64,000 nucleotides of DNA. Source: Batkoa obscura. Its lineage: Eukaryota; Entomophthoromycota; Entomophthoromycetes; Entomophthorales; Batkoaceae. The position numbers were made by a program, and so were the translations under genes. Location of the stretch: positions 558,001-622,000 of the forward strand of contig JASVEC010000020.1 of assembly GCA_030770535.1 (NCBI GenBank), read 5' to 3'. Positions 47,096 through 56,635 of this stretch are shown here, piece by piece. Under the pieces are notes generated by a model, which had not been told where the DNA came from, did no database searches, and saw only the letters and a list, made by a program, of their open reading frames with translations. Numbering within the stretch: the stretch's first letter is position 1; each line of letters opens with the position of its first letter.

Positions 47096-48584
47096 TTATT
47101 GGGAACTTTGTTTTTCAATCGCGCGCAATTTTTCATCATTTTCACGCGCTAATTTCAACTGCTCTTCACGATCACGTTCTAACTCTTTCTTTTCTTGATC
47201 AAGCTAAAAATCAATTAATATCAAGATACTGATGTTATTTTAATATAATTTACTCTTTCTCTTTCTAGTCTCATACGCTCTTGCTCCATACGTAAACGAT
47301 CAGTATCAGTGAAGGCTTCAAAGCTAAAAAGATTAATCAATGTATTACGATATTTAATTATATTTACTCATCGTATTCTCCAGTACGTGATAATTTTTCA
47401 GTACGATAACTTTCATATAAGCTGTCGTGAGTAATAAGTTTAAGATCAGTCATATGGGAGCTAGAAATGTATCAAAAAGCTAAAAAATTCTATAAAAAAT
47501 TTACTTGAAAAGCATAAAGCGTAAGCGAGCAGTATCACAGAGATCAGGATCGTCAACTAGATAACAATAATTCAATATATTAAAACTATTTATAAATCAT
47601 ATTACCATCAATTATACCCCAAGGGTATCTTCTAATTCTTTTAAAATCATTTTTTCCTTCTTGAATTTCCTCTTCATGGCTAATGACTGCAAAAGGTAAC
47701 ATAGACTAAAAATTTAATGACTGATAAATTTAAGAAAACAATGATACCTTTAATTCTTCATTTTCCTCAATAGTGTCTTCATCATCTTCTACTGGATCAT
47801 ATGGAAAATTATAAATTGGAATATGATAATGATCAACATCTTCCATAATTTTTGCTTTGAATTCTTTAAGCTCCTGCTTAGTAAAAGAATCAGCTTTTGC
47901 AATAATTGGGATTACATTGACACGAGGTCCTAACTTTTTCATCAATTCAACATCCAATTCTCTCAGTCCATGACCAGTAGGTGTGATAAAATAAAGTAAA
48001 GCATGAATACGATTATCTTGGAAACGGGGATTACGCTTAATCCTTGTTTCTTCAGCTAAAATATTATCAAACTGCATTTCAATATGGTTTAATATTTTTT
48101 CAAAGCTATTTAAATTTAATATATATTTCTTTTTGTACAAATATCATTACCATTTTTGATTATCAATATTATCCCCAAATCCTGGTGTATCTGTGATAGT
48201 TAAACTAATTCTCATACCATCTTCCTCAATTTCTAAATTCAAATTAAAGACTTTCCTTTTACAGTAAAATAAAGTTAATACCAACGTTATAGTTCTTGAT
48301 TTCTAATTCAGGTACATTTGTATCCAAAGGTTTACTATATATGGAGTAATCCCTCTCTGGTAAAACGTTCTTATCACATAAAGTGTTTACAAAGCTTGAT
48401 CTTCCACAACCCGAAGCACCTAATTTTTTAGTTATGTTGGATATATAAAGGTAGTATCTTACCAACTAGCATAACACTAAAAGGTATTCCCTTTTTAGCG
48501 TTCTTCCAACGTCCACCAATTCTCTAAAATAATGTTATTAAATTGTTTGCTAAAAGTCAAGGTGCTATCTATTACGTGTGACAT
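47096..48584 (-). CDS. Septin, Cdc11-like
   Basis: GTP-binding cytoskeletal protein of septin filaments. Small exons: the first is only MSH (from 48584), then RIGGRWKNAKKGIPFSVMLV and a P-loop split by an intron, GASGCGRSSFVNTLC. The P-loop has Arg where most septins have Lys, as recalled for yeast Cdc11 (GPSGTGRSS), which suggests weak or absent GTP hydrolysis. Then G3 TDTPGFGDNIDNQK, IHALLYFITPTGHGLRELDVELMKKL, G4 AKADSFT, the septin-unique region YPWGIIDVDDPDLCD and RLRFMLFKSHMTDLKLITHDSLYESYR, and a C-terminal coiled coil of about 60 residues (RMEQERMRLERERLDQEKKELERDREEQ), typical of Cdc11-type septins. Stop TAA at 47096. Confidence 0.92.
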
Positions 48585-49236
48585 GAGTTTTTACTATCAA
48601 AGACTTGAATTTATCTTAAGCCACTTTTTTGACAATTAATGGCCTATTTTAATAGCGTAATCTATAAGTATATTCCAAATTTTACCCAATCATAGTTCTT
48701 CTTCTTTGCGAAAATCTTTTTGCATTCTTTACTTTAAATATTTTGTTCCATATCAATATTTGAAAATTTGACTTCACAGTTAAAGAAGTTTTATCTGAAT
48801 ACATATAATAATAAGTAAGAAGATTTTAATTCGCATTTTATTTTATTAGTAAGATCATAAGATTTTTCTATATTATAAAAAATTTTACTAAAAAGTGAAA
48901 ATATATTTAAATATATTTTTTAGCTAATTTTTTATAAATCTAAACTATTTCTAAAATGCATAAATCTATACAGTTGTTGCGGCTTTTGTGATTTTTCGAA
49001 ATAAATTTTATAAAGCATTTATATAACCCAATTTTTTTAAAGCCTGCTCATATTGTAACTGAACTATAACATAAATTTTTTACTTAAATGGAAAGTTAAA
49101 TCTAAAGGATTGCAACAGTTGTGAATGAGTATGATTAGCATTAATTTTAAACAAATTGGCCATAAAAACAAAATTTAACTACTTAGCCATTAAAATAATT
49201 GTATAAAGGTAAAGTAAAAATAAAAATTCATATAGA
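48585..49236. other. Intergenic with clade-1 lipase promoter
   Basis: About 650 bp between divergent genes. The right end carries the lipase promoter block and GATTAGCATTAATTTTA (49133-49149), which also precedes the lipase at 58023. Confidence 0.5.
49181..49209 (+). promoter_or_regulatory. Lipase clade-1 promoter block
   Basis: ACTTAGCCATTAA followed by TTGTATAAAGG, 28-56 bp before the lipase ATG. It matches the block before 58023 (ACTTAGCCATTAA, TTATATAAAAAGG) and, less closely, that before 22114. Confidence 0.6.
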
Positions 49237-50226
49237 ATGTTAACTAAAAACTTGATTTTATCTTTAAGCCTGTTAATGTGGGTAACAGGACAAGATGATT
49301 TCAATATAGATAGAGAGGTAAAGAGTTTAAGTGAAAAATACAGCTATAGCAATTCGATATCGTTGAGAGCCATGTTGAGGAATAAACTCATAAAGAAAAA
49401 ACAATTAGCAACTAGTAGAGTAATAACTAAGCTAAGGACTAATACTATCAAAGAAGTAAAAGAAGGTGCGATCTTTGCCTCAGTAGCACCTTGCAATTGG
49501 GACTTATTAAAAAAATGGAAATGTAAAGCATGTTTAAAAGTTCCCAATAACGTTTTTGTAGATTATTTTCATAGCATCCCAACTGAAGCCTTTGCCCTAC
49601 TTATCAAAGATGAAAAAGAAGCCACTTTTAGATTAATATTCCGTGGTTCTACAACCCTAACGAATGAAATCCACAATAGAATTACTCTACAAACCCCATT
49701 TAGTTCAAGTTCTTGGACAGTCAAAGTTCACACAGGTTTTAGATTAGGTATGGAGTCTATTTCAAAGGCCATAATTTCAAAATTGGGGGATCTATATAAA
49801 CAAGAGCAATATAAAGATTATAGTTTGAAAGTATATGGACATTCTTTAGGTGGCGCATTAGCTAGTTTAGCAATACTAAAAATCCAAGGTGAACTAGAAT
49901 TAAACGAAGATAAATTATATCTGTTTACTTATGGACAACCTAGAGTTGGAAACTATGCGTTTGTACGTTCTTTTAATGACCACAAATTTCATAGCTCAAG
50001 AGTTGCCAATTATTATGATGAAGTGGTTCATTTTCCATCTTATATTATGGAAGATTATGTACACTTTAATAATGAGATCTTTATTGATAAAGATAGTAGC
50101 GTAATTCAGTGTAATTCTTCCTACTTTGAGGATCCCAAATGCTCTCAAAAAGTTCCAATAACATACTTGGTTAGAGACTCGCATGCCGATTACTTTATTG
50201 ATTTTGCCCATAAAAGCACTTGTTAA
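49237..50226 (+). CDS. Secreted class-3 lipase, clade 1
   Basis: 329 residues, intronless. Signal peptide MLTKNLILSLSLLMWVTG, basic propeptide region (RNKLIKKKQLATSR), ASVAPCNWDLL, WKCKAC, oxyanion segment IFRGSTTLTN, nucleophile YGHSLGGALASL, TYGQPRVGN, acid NYYDEVVHFP, His in DSHADYF. It shares length and architecture with the lipases at 21125 and 58023, so these are paralogues spread by duplication. The Cys pattern (WKCxxC, IQCNSSYFEDPKC, final C) is conserved among the three and suggests disulfides in a secreted protein. Substrate unknown. Confidence 0.94.
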   Translation: MLTKNLILSLSLLMWVTGQDDFNIDREVKSLSEKYSYSNSISLRAMLRNKLIKKKQLATSRVITKLRTNTIKEVKEGAIFASVAPCNWDLLKKWKCKACLKVPNNVFVDYFHSIPTEAFALLIKDEKEATFRLIFRGSTTLTNEIHNRITLQTPFSSSSWTVKVHTGFRLGMESISKAIISKLGDLYKQEQYKDYSLKVYGHSLGGALASLAILKIQGELELNEDKLYLFTYGQPRVGNYAFVRSFNDHKFHSSRVANYYDEVVHFPSYIMEDYVHFNNEIFIDKDSSVIQCNSSYFEDPKCSQKVPITYLVRDSHADYFIDFAHKSTC

Positions 50227-50757
50227 AATGAAGTTGATTTGTACTACAATAAAAATGAGTAAAAAGTTGATGTATGAATTTTAAAAGCGATATAATAATT
50301 ATAAATGTATTTAAAAATATTAAGTTATGTGTTAGAAACAATCTTGTAATTCTATTTCAACTTAATTTGTTGTTCACCGGGATCTGTAAAAAAGCATAGA
50401 CCTAGATTTTGGAATCCCAGATACCAGTATAATAACCAAATTTACATATGTCTTACATTTATAAACGACAGATTGTATTAAATCACCAATCATAAAGTTA
50501 TGATACTATCCAAGGGTTTGTGATAATTGGCCTAGAGATTATGGCTTTTGGATAGGAACACATTAAATCTAATGTGATTCCCAAGGATTATATATTTTAA
50601 ATTGTAGCTTTGATTTTGTAACTATAAATAAAAGTAAAAATACGTTGATTTAAAATAAAGAATAAAATTAAATATAATGTATTAAAAAGAAACAGGGTAA
50701 ATATGTTATAACACTTATTTTGTTTTTGAATTAAGTAAGAAAGTATAATCGATTATA
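50227..50757. other. Intergenic downstream of lipase
   Basis: About 530 bp, no gene or repeat recognised, leading into a pair of MITEs and tRNA-Ala. Confidence 0.4.
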
Positions 50758-50858
50758 TGGGGATGTATTTTTATATTTAAGAATTTTACTAACAATTTTT
50801 CCAGTCAAATAATGCTTAAAAGACACAAAAAGTGGTGAAGCCAAAAGAAACATCCCCA
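50758..50858. mobile_element. MITE copy 5 (101 bp)
   Basis: Starts TGGGGATGTATTTTTATATT after TA (50756-50757) and ends GAAACATCCCCA before TA. Ends are the least diverged of all copies. Confidence 0.88.
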
Positions 50859-50934
50859 TATTATAAATAAAATGAGAATGATTTTTGGTTTCACTATTTT
50901 GGCCACTTTAAACGACACATAAAATGGGAGTGTT

Positions 50935-51025
50935 TTTTTTGACTTCATTATTTTTTCCATTTTTTAAGCGCTATTTGAGTGGAAAATTTGTTGGTAAAAT
51001 TCTTGAACATAAAAATACATCCCCA
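50935..51025. mobile_element. MITE copy 6 (91 bp), opposite orientation to copy 5
   Basis: Starts TGGGAGTGTTTTTTTTGACT and ends AAATACATCCCCA; core TTTTTTAAGCGCTATTTGAG. It lies 76 bp from copy 5 in reverse orientation, and 58 bp before the tRNA gene. Confidence 0.85.
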
Positions 51026-51083
51026 AATGCTAAATACCAACAAAAGAATAAATAAATAATACATTGAACCAACGTAATTATCA

Positions 51084-51156
51084 GGGGTAGTAGCTCAATC
51101 GGTAGAGTACTCGCTTTGCATGCGAGGGGCACGGGGATCGAAACCCTGCTACTCCA
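51084..51156 (+). tRNA. tRNA-Ala (anticodon UGC)
   Basis: Complete 73-nt cloverleaf without intron. Acceptor GGGGTAG pairs with CTACTCC (one G-U), discriminator A. A box TAGCTCAATCGG, anticodon stem CTCGC/GCGAG with loop TTTGCAT giving UGC, B box GGATCGAAACC. CCA is not encoded. A T run (TTTATTTTTTTT) follows at about 51160 and would stop RNA polymerase III. Confidence 0.95.
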
Positions 51157-51794
51157 TTGTTTATTTTTTTTCAAATGAAAAAGCTATACTGATTCAAGCA
51201 GTTATTAAAGGATTAAAGTATTTTGTATTCAAAGTGAAATGAAGCATGTAATTTTGGAAAATGTGAGTTTATTGGGCAATAATTTTAGAACACTATTGGA
51301 ATTAGTCAAAGGGACTAGTAAATATATTTATTTTTCAAATTAATCAATATAAACCAAATACTGTCATTACTGACATAGTATATGGGAAGCTGGGCTATCA
51401 CTAAATATCAAAAAATATTCAAATATATTCATTTGATCTTGTTGCTGCTAACCCAAGGGACACTGCTTACAATTAACAAATACAGTGTTTTTAAGCTATT
51501 ATGTCTATTCAATAAAAAAGGTGGATCAGACTGTATAGTTTTTTTTAAATAATAATTAAAACAAAAGTGAACAAAATTTCAAATATTGTATTAAAAATAA
51601 ATGTAACTTTAGTCATAATAATAATAATGTCAATATCCCATATATGTTTGCTTTCGTTTCAACTATTATTAAAAAAAATAGCACTTTATTTTATTATTTT
51701 GAAATAGTAGAGTAAGTTAATAGTATTGAAATACAAAGCAATAAAATAGCTTACATATAAAATAAAAAAATACCTAGTTCAACAAAGATTATTT
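51157..51794. other. Intergenic between tRNA-Ala and broken F-box gene
   Basis: About 640 bp; nothing recognised beyond the T-rich polymerase III stop directly after the tRNA. Confidence 0.4.
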
Positions 51795-52498
51795 TTACTG
51801 AAAGTAATAGTAGTTAGGATTTAAAGTGGAGTTACTAAAATAAGCTTGAGGATGATGGCTATACTTTGCCAATTGGTATTGATGACGCTTTGGAGCTATG
51901 ATTGAGTTCATGTCCTTAAAGTAAGTTAACATAAAATCAATGTAGAAGTTAATATTCATGAAATACTTGGAATTGAAAATAATTACATTGTTTAAGTTAG
52001 ATTGTATTATTGGCCTGTTTTGAATATTAAAGAGTAGATCATCAACACTAAGGTTACAATCTATAAGTTTAAGTTTAACTAGAAAGACATGAGCTGGTTA
52101 AAAACTTCAAAAAATCGATTCCTAAAGTGAAGGTGCGTAAAGTCAATTTCAACAGATTATTTTTCTTCTTTGGATGAATATCTTTAATTAAAAACACTAA
52201 ACTGTTTTTGATAAATAAACTCAAATAAGTATTGATAGAAAATAACATACGCAATTTCTTCGTTGTGAAATTTGCAGAGTGTTCTAAATTTATTTGGTTT
52301 AATCTTGGAAACATTCCATTATTAATCACTATTTCACTTAAAGCAATACTGTAATGTTAATTCCCTTACATCAAATACACCTTCAAATCTAATATCAAAA
52401 TTTATAGTGATATAAAGAGACTTAATATTTGGAAAATGATCAAAATTAATTAAAATTCCTTTTGAGTTTAGTAATTTGATATGCTCTAAATGTAAATA
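51795..52498 (-). pseudogene. F-box/LRR paralogue, 3' half only, abutting a transposon
   Basis: The minus strand reads a leucine-rich-repeat protein related to 55202-56635: PYLHLEHIKLLNSKGILINF, FPNIKSLYITINFDIRFEGVF, then after a frameshift VINNGMFPRLNQINLEHSANF, SLVFLIKDIHPKKKNNLLKL and GIDFLKF, another frameshift, and a tail ending YYYFQ before TAA at 51795. The N-terminal F-box half is absent: homology stops exactly at the left end of the DNA transposon (52499). No matching coding sequence follows on the transposon's right side, so deletion accompanied or followed insertion. Confidence 0.65.
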
Positions 52499-54955
52499 TG
52501 GGGCTGTCCTAATTGGTTTCAGAATCTACTTAGAAATTAATCCAAATTTAAAATTCCAAGTTTGTGTTCAATATAACGGTTAAATCTAAAAAGCCTAAAA
52601 TTAAATGTCTCTATTTAAAACTTATTTTAATTGTTTCCTTTTCTTAAATAGCTAATTTTCCTAACTATATATTTTATGTTAGTTCTGTTAGATATTTAAC
52701 AGATATATAATATATAACTATATGATTATATAATTACATAAATACATAATTATATAAATACAGTTATTTGACTTTATTTTTTGTTGAAATAAAAATAAAA
52801 TGCAAACTTTCATAACTAAACTTCGAAATGGAATTTTTGAAAACTTCAATACAATAGGGAGGAGTACACAATATAAACATTGTAATTCATTTACATCAAT
52901 TTTAAGAGCTACTTATAACAACCCAAGGTTCATGGAATTTTATAATAAAACAAAACAAAGAAAAGATATATTATCAAAGTTTACTATCGATAATAATAAA
53001 CTTAATCAAGTAATGTATAAAATTAGTGCTTTAAGGGAAACAGGAAACAAAAGTCAGCAAGTAGCGTTATTATCAACTATAGCTTCAGTATATTCTTTTG
53101 ATGAATGTAAGAGTTTTGGGTTTAATATAAATAGAAATCAATATGATTATTCAAAAACAAGTAATAGTAATAAAATATCAACACTAAAACCTATTATTAA
53201 AAACACAAAAAAAATTAAAGATGAGCAAATTGAAACTATCATACAATATTTACTAAATGATTCAACTATTTCATCAAGATTTAATAAAAAAAATAACGAT
53301 AGTAAATATTCATCAGATAATATATATATATTAAATAAAAGTAGAAGAATGATATATAGTAAATATTTGAATGATCTAAGAGATAAAGCAGTAGCTAGGT
53401 CAACGTTCTTTAAATATATACCAAGTAATTTCAAAAATCCAGCAAGAAAAACGGATCTATGTAATATATGTACCCAGTATACAGTTAGAAAAAAGTTATT
53501 TGAAAATAAAATAAATACAGCAAAAAACAAAGCAGAGATACAAGAAATTTTCAACGAAGAAGAAAAATTATACAAATTACATAAATTCTGTGTTGATACT
53601 CAAAAAAACACATTTAATGAAACTATTAAAAAATTAAATAACAAAAGTTGTATAATAGTTTTAGATTTTAAACAAAATATGGAAATAGGGACAAGACCAG
53701 ATTCAATAAATCTAGATCATTATAATAAACAAGCTATATCAGTATTAGGTTTTGGTGTATTATATTTAAAAGATGATAAAACAATAGGCAAAGTTTACTT
53801 TGATTACTTATCTGAAATATTGAATCATGATTCAGCATATGCAGGAGATTGTTTAATCGATTTAATCTCTACAGAGCTTCTATTTAAAAAGTTTACAAAA
53901 ATTAATATATGGGCAGATACAGGAAATCATTTTAGATCCCAAGAGTTTCTACACTATATGTTTAAAGAAATTCATAAAATAAATAGTAGTTTGAATGTTA
54001 ATCTTAATTTTTTTGCTGAGCATCATGGAAAAAGTATAGTTGATGGACATTTTGGAAACCTTTCAAAATGGAAAAGTAGTTTTGAAGCGTTAGGTAAAAT
54101 AGAAGATATCGATCAATTAATTTCAAGATTTGAGGCTTTTATTTGCGAGCATAATAAAATTAATAACTCGACTGTTAATAATGGGAAAACAGATATAATT
54201 TTTAAAAAGTATAAAAGAAACAAAAATACAAAAAGAATAATAGAGATGCAGGGCATTAAGAAGTATTTACACTTTATTAAACATAACAATAAACTACATT
54301 GTTATCCAGTATCTGATACATCAAAAAAAAGCGATATAGTCCCAATTAAAGTTATAGAGTCTATAGAAAACAGAAAAATTAAAAGATCGATCCCAGCTTA
54401 CCTTACGAAGATAACAGAGAATTTAAAAATTTCGATATTTACTAAGCAAGTAAGTAGTTTGTTGAATGATAGAAATAGGTTGTTAAATGTTAGGATTACT
54501 TAAGTTATTAATAGCTAAGTTAATAAATAGTCAAAGAACAAGTAACTGTAATAATATGTAAAAACTATTATTACTTGTACTATATAGGGATGGTTAATTA
54601 TAGTTTTGGGGCTAACCACTCCCTCCCATGCAGCTATTTATTAACTTGGCAATATATTAATAATGTAATTATAACATTAAAATAGTTTATTTATTTGATA
54701 ATAAATCTACAATGTTGGTTATAAAGCAGTTGATAGTAAATATTTCTCAATTAAGCTTTATAAGAACATGTATTTAAGATCTAGTAGAAATTCAACTAAC
54801 TTACAGTATGAGCTATAATAGAATGATTTAGAACTGTGTTTGGGTACTTTTGTTTTAATAAAAGATGTGATTTTATAGAATTTTAAGCGAAGTTTTTAAA
54901 ATACAAAATTTTTCAAAAATTGGATAAAATAATGAAACTAATTCAGACAACCCCA
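52499..54955 (+). mobile_element. 2.46-kb DNA transposon with open transposase, TA-type insertion
   Basis: The left end TGGGGCTGTCCTAATTGGTT and the inverted right end TGGGGTTGTCTGAATTAGTT agree over about 27 bp with few mismatches. The left flank is TA; the right flank is AA, probably a changed TA. Inside lies one gene (52800-54503). The right 450 bp is non-coding and recurs in the decayed copy ending at 19740. The ends match the window's MITE family, so this is probably its autonomous partner. The coding sequence is uninterrupted, suggesting recent activity. Confidence 0.75.
52800..54503 (+). CDS. Putative DDE-type transposase, superfamily unassigned
   Basis: 567 residues, no intron. An N-terminal half rich in Lys/Asn with a Cys pair CNIC at residues 221-224 (possible half of a zinc-binding site) is followed by a region shaped like an RNase H fold: VLDFKQNMEIG (Asp about 289), WADTGNHFRSQEFL (Asp about 373), and FFAEHHGKSIVDGHFGNL (Glu 407, His-Gly-Lys 409-411, Asp-Gly 415-416). 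The spacing of acids would suit a DDE/DDD catalytic set, but which residues act is inference. I cannot place it in a named superfamily. Insertion at TA and long terminal inverted repeats fit a cut-and-paste enzyme. A truncated relative lies at 18501-19740. Confidence 0.7.
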   Translation: MQTFITKLRNGIFENFNTIGRSTQYKHCNSFTSILRATYNNPRFMEFYNKTKQRKDILSKFTIDNNKLNQVMYKISALRETGNKSQQVALLSTIASVYSFDECKSFGFNINRNQYDYSKTSNSNKISTLKPIIKNTKKIKDEQIETIIQYLLNDSTISSRFNKKNNDSKYSSDNIYILNKSRRMIYSKYLNDLRDKAVARSTFFKYIPSNFKNPARKTDLCNICTQYTVRKKLFENKINTAKNKAEIQEIFNEEEKLYKLHKFCVDTQKNTFNETIKKLNNKSCIIVLDFKQNMEIGTRPDSINLDHYNKQAISVLGFGVLYLKDDKTIGKVYFDYLSEILNHDSAYAGDCLIDLISTELLFKKFTKINIWADTGNHFRSQEFLHYMFKEIHKINSSLNVNLNFFAEHHGKSIVDGHFGNLSKWKSSFEALGKIEDIDQLISRFEAFICEHNKINNSTVNNGKTDIIFKKYKRNKNTKRIIEMQGIKKYLHFIKHNNKLHCYPVSDTSKKSDIVPIKVIESIENRKIKRSIPAYLTKITENLKISIFTKQVSSLLNDRNRLLNVRIT

Positions 54956-55201
54956 AATTCTTATTTAGTGCTATTACAATGTCTATGAAATATTTTTATT
55001 TTATTATAGTGTTATAGTTCATTTTCAACAAATTAGCATTCAAATAAATGGGAAGAATCAACTTTATATTATTTTCTTGGATGATCATATTAACTTTTAT
55101 TAATAAAAGGTTACACGAGTTGAAGTAAATTACGCTTATAATTATATATTATTTATCTAATTCAAACGGTGTGGACATATGAGCCTTAAAAGATTCCGAT
55201 A

Positions 55202-56635
55202 CTAATTTGGTCTAAACTCGTCCGAAAAACAAAAAAGAGAAAGAGTAGTATATTTATATAATGTCGCCTTATTATATGTTAAGATTGTAAATGAATCAAG
55301 ATTTTTAAAATTAGCTAACATATAATCAATAGAACTAGTACAAACACGAGGGCTATAATAAATGACTTTGATTAAGTTTGACAGTGTCTTTTTTTTTCCC
55401 CTGAGATTAAAAGATACATTGTTGTATTTAAAGTCACAGTCTTCTATTTCAAGAGTATACAAATTAGGACATGAAGTACATGAAAACTTCAAAAAATCAA
55501 TTCCTAAAGTAGAATTGACAACCTTTAGCTTTAATATATGGGGATGTTTTTTTTGGCTTCATTACTTTTCCCATCTTTTAAGCGCTATTTGACTACAAAA
55601 ATTGTCAGTAAAATCCTTAAATACAAAAATACATTCTCATATTATTAATTTTTTTTGGATAGATTTCTTTAATCAAAAAAGTTAATTGAGATCTTGAGAA
55701 CTCTAAGTATGTGATTGTTGACATATTAAATATTGAATATAAATGTCGAGATAAGATATGGTTACCACTTGTAAATAAAAACTGATTTATTTTTGGGAAT
55801 ATGTCATTATTTATAGTTGCTTTGGTTAAGTCACAATAATCCAATGATAACATTTTTAAATTGGATCTTCCATTAAACACTACCATAAACCGTCCTCTAA
55901 TAGTAAGGGATTCAAGCTTCGGATAATTGCTTAAATTTATATTCACTACTTTCGAACCTTTTACCTCTATATTATTGATGACTAGATGGTTTAATTGCAA
56001 ATATTGTTTATTTGAGAAAAAATTGAGATTATCTAATTCCATAGTGAAATAGTTTAATTCAAGTCTTCTCAAATTCTCAAGTTCATATGGTAATTTGAAA
56101 TAGTACGTATGATCATCATTGGGGGTATTATTAAATATTAATGTAGTGATGGTAAATGATAAATATGGCATTATTAATGTTGCGAAATAACTATATGATC
56201 GAATAACTTTTAAGTATTGTATGTCATGGAATAACTCTTTGACACAAATTCCGTGAGTATAGATATCTTCCTCAGTTGACATACTATTGATATTATTAGT
56301 ATAATAAAGACTTATATAAGGTATGTGCTTCAGACGCGGTTTATGTTTTAAATAGTTGTATAAAGTCAAGTAAACTTTTTTACAATTCGGATACGTAGAT
56401 GAATTAATTGATATATTTGAATATAATAATTATAATTTTTAAAGCTTTTACTCATTATTTTGAAATTATAGTCCCTATATGATAGATTTATATCTTCCGA
56501 TAGTGTTGGAGTTAATAATTTGCTCCATCCTTTACAACAAATGAGTAAATTAAGCTTTTCTTTATTTGAAAGATGCAATAAAATATCTTTAATTGCTTTT
56601 CTTCCAAGATTTTCAAGTTTGAAGTTATTATTCAT
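55202..56635 (-). pseudogene. F-box/LRR protein gene, broken by a MITE and a frameshift
   Basis: Substrate-adaptor type protein of SCF ubiquitin ligases by architecture. From 56635: LENLGRKAIKDILLHLSNKEKLNLLICCKGWSKLLTP, an F-box of fungal style (residues about 5-45), then a one-base frameshift near 56400-56430, then leucine-rich repeats (LENLRRLELNYF, YLQLNHLVINNIEV, YPKLESLTIRG, LKMLSLDYCDL). At 55639 the frame is entered by MITE copy 7; beyond it, past 55538, coding resumes with LGIDFLKFSCTSCPNLYTLEIEDCDF and ends at 55202. The paralogue at 51795-52498 shows the uninterrupted form KKNNLLKL at the insertion point. Other, intact family members probably exist elsewhere. Confidence 0.75.
55539..55639. 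mobile_element. MITE copy 7 (101 bp) inside the F-box/LRR gene
   Basis: Starts TGGGGATGTTTTTTTTGGCT after TA (55537-55538) and ends AAATACATTCTCA before TA (55640-55641). Removing the element and one TA restores the reading frame of the LRR gene (NN-I-LKLK), matching the paralogue's NNLLKL. This fixes the target duplication as TA. Confidence 0.92.
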
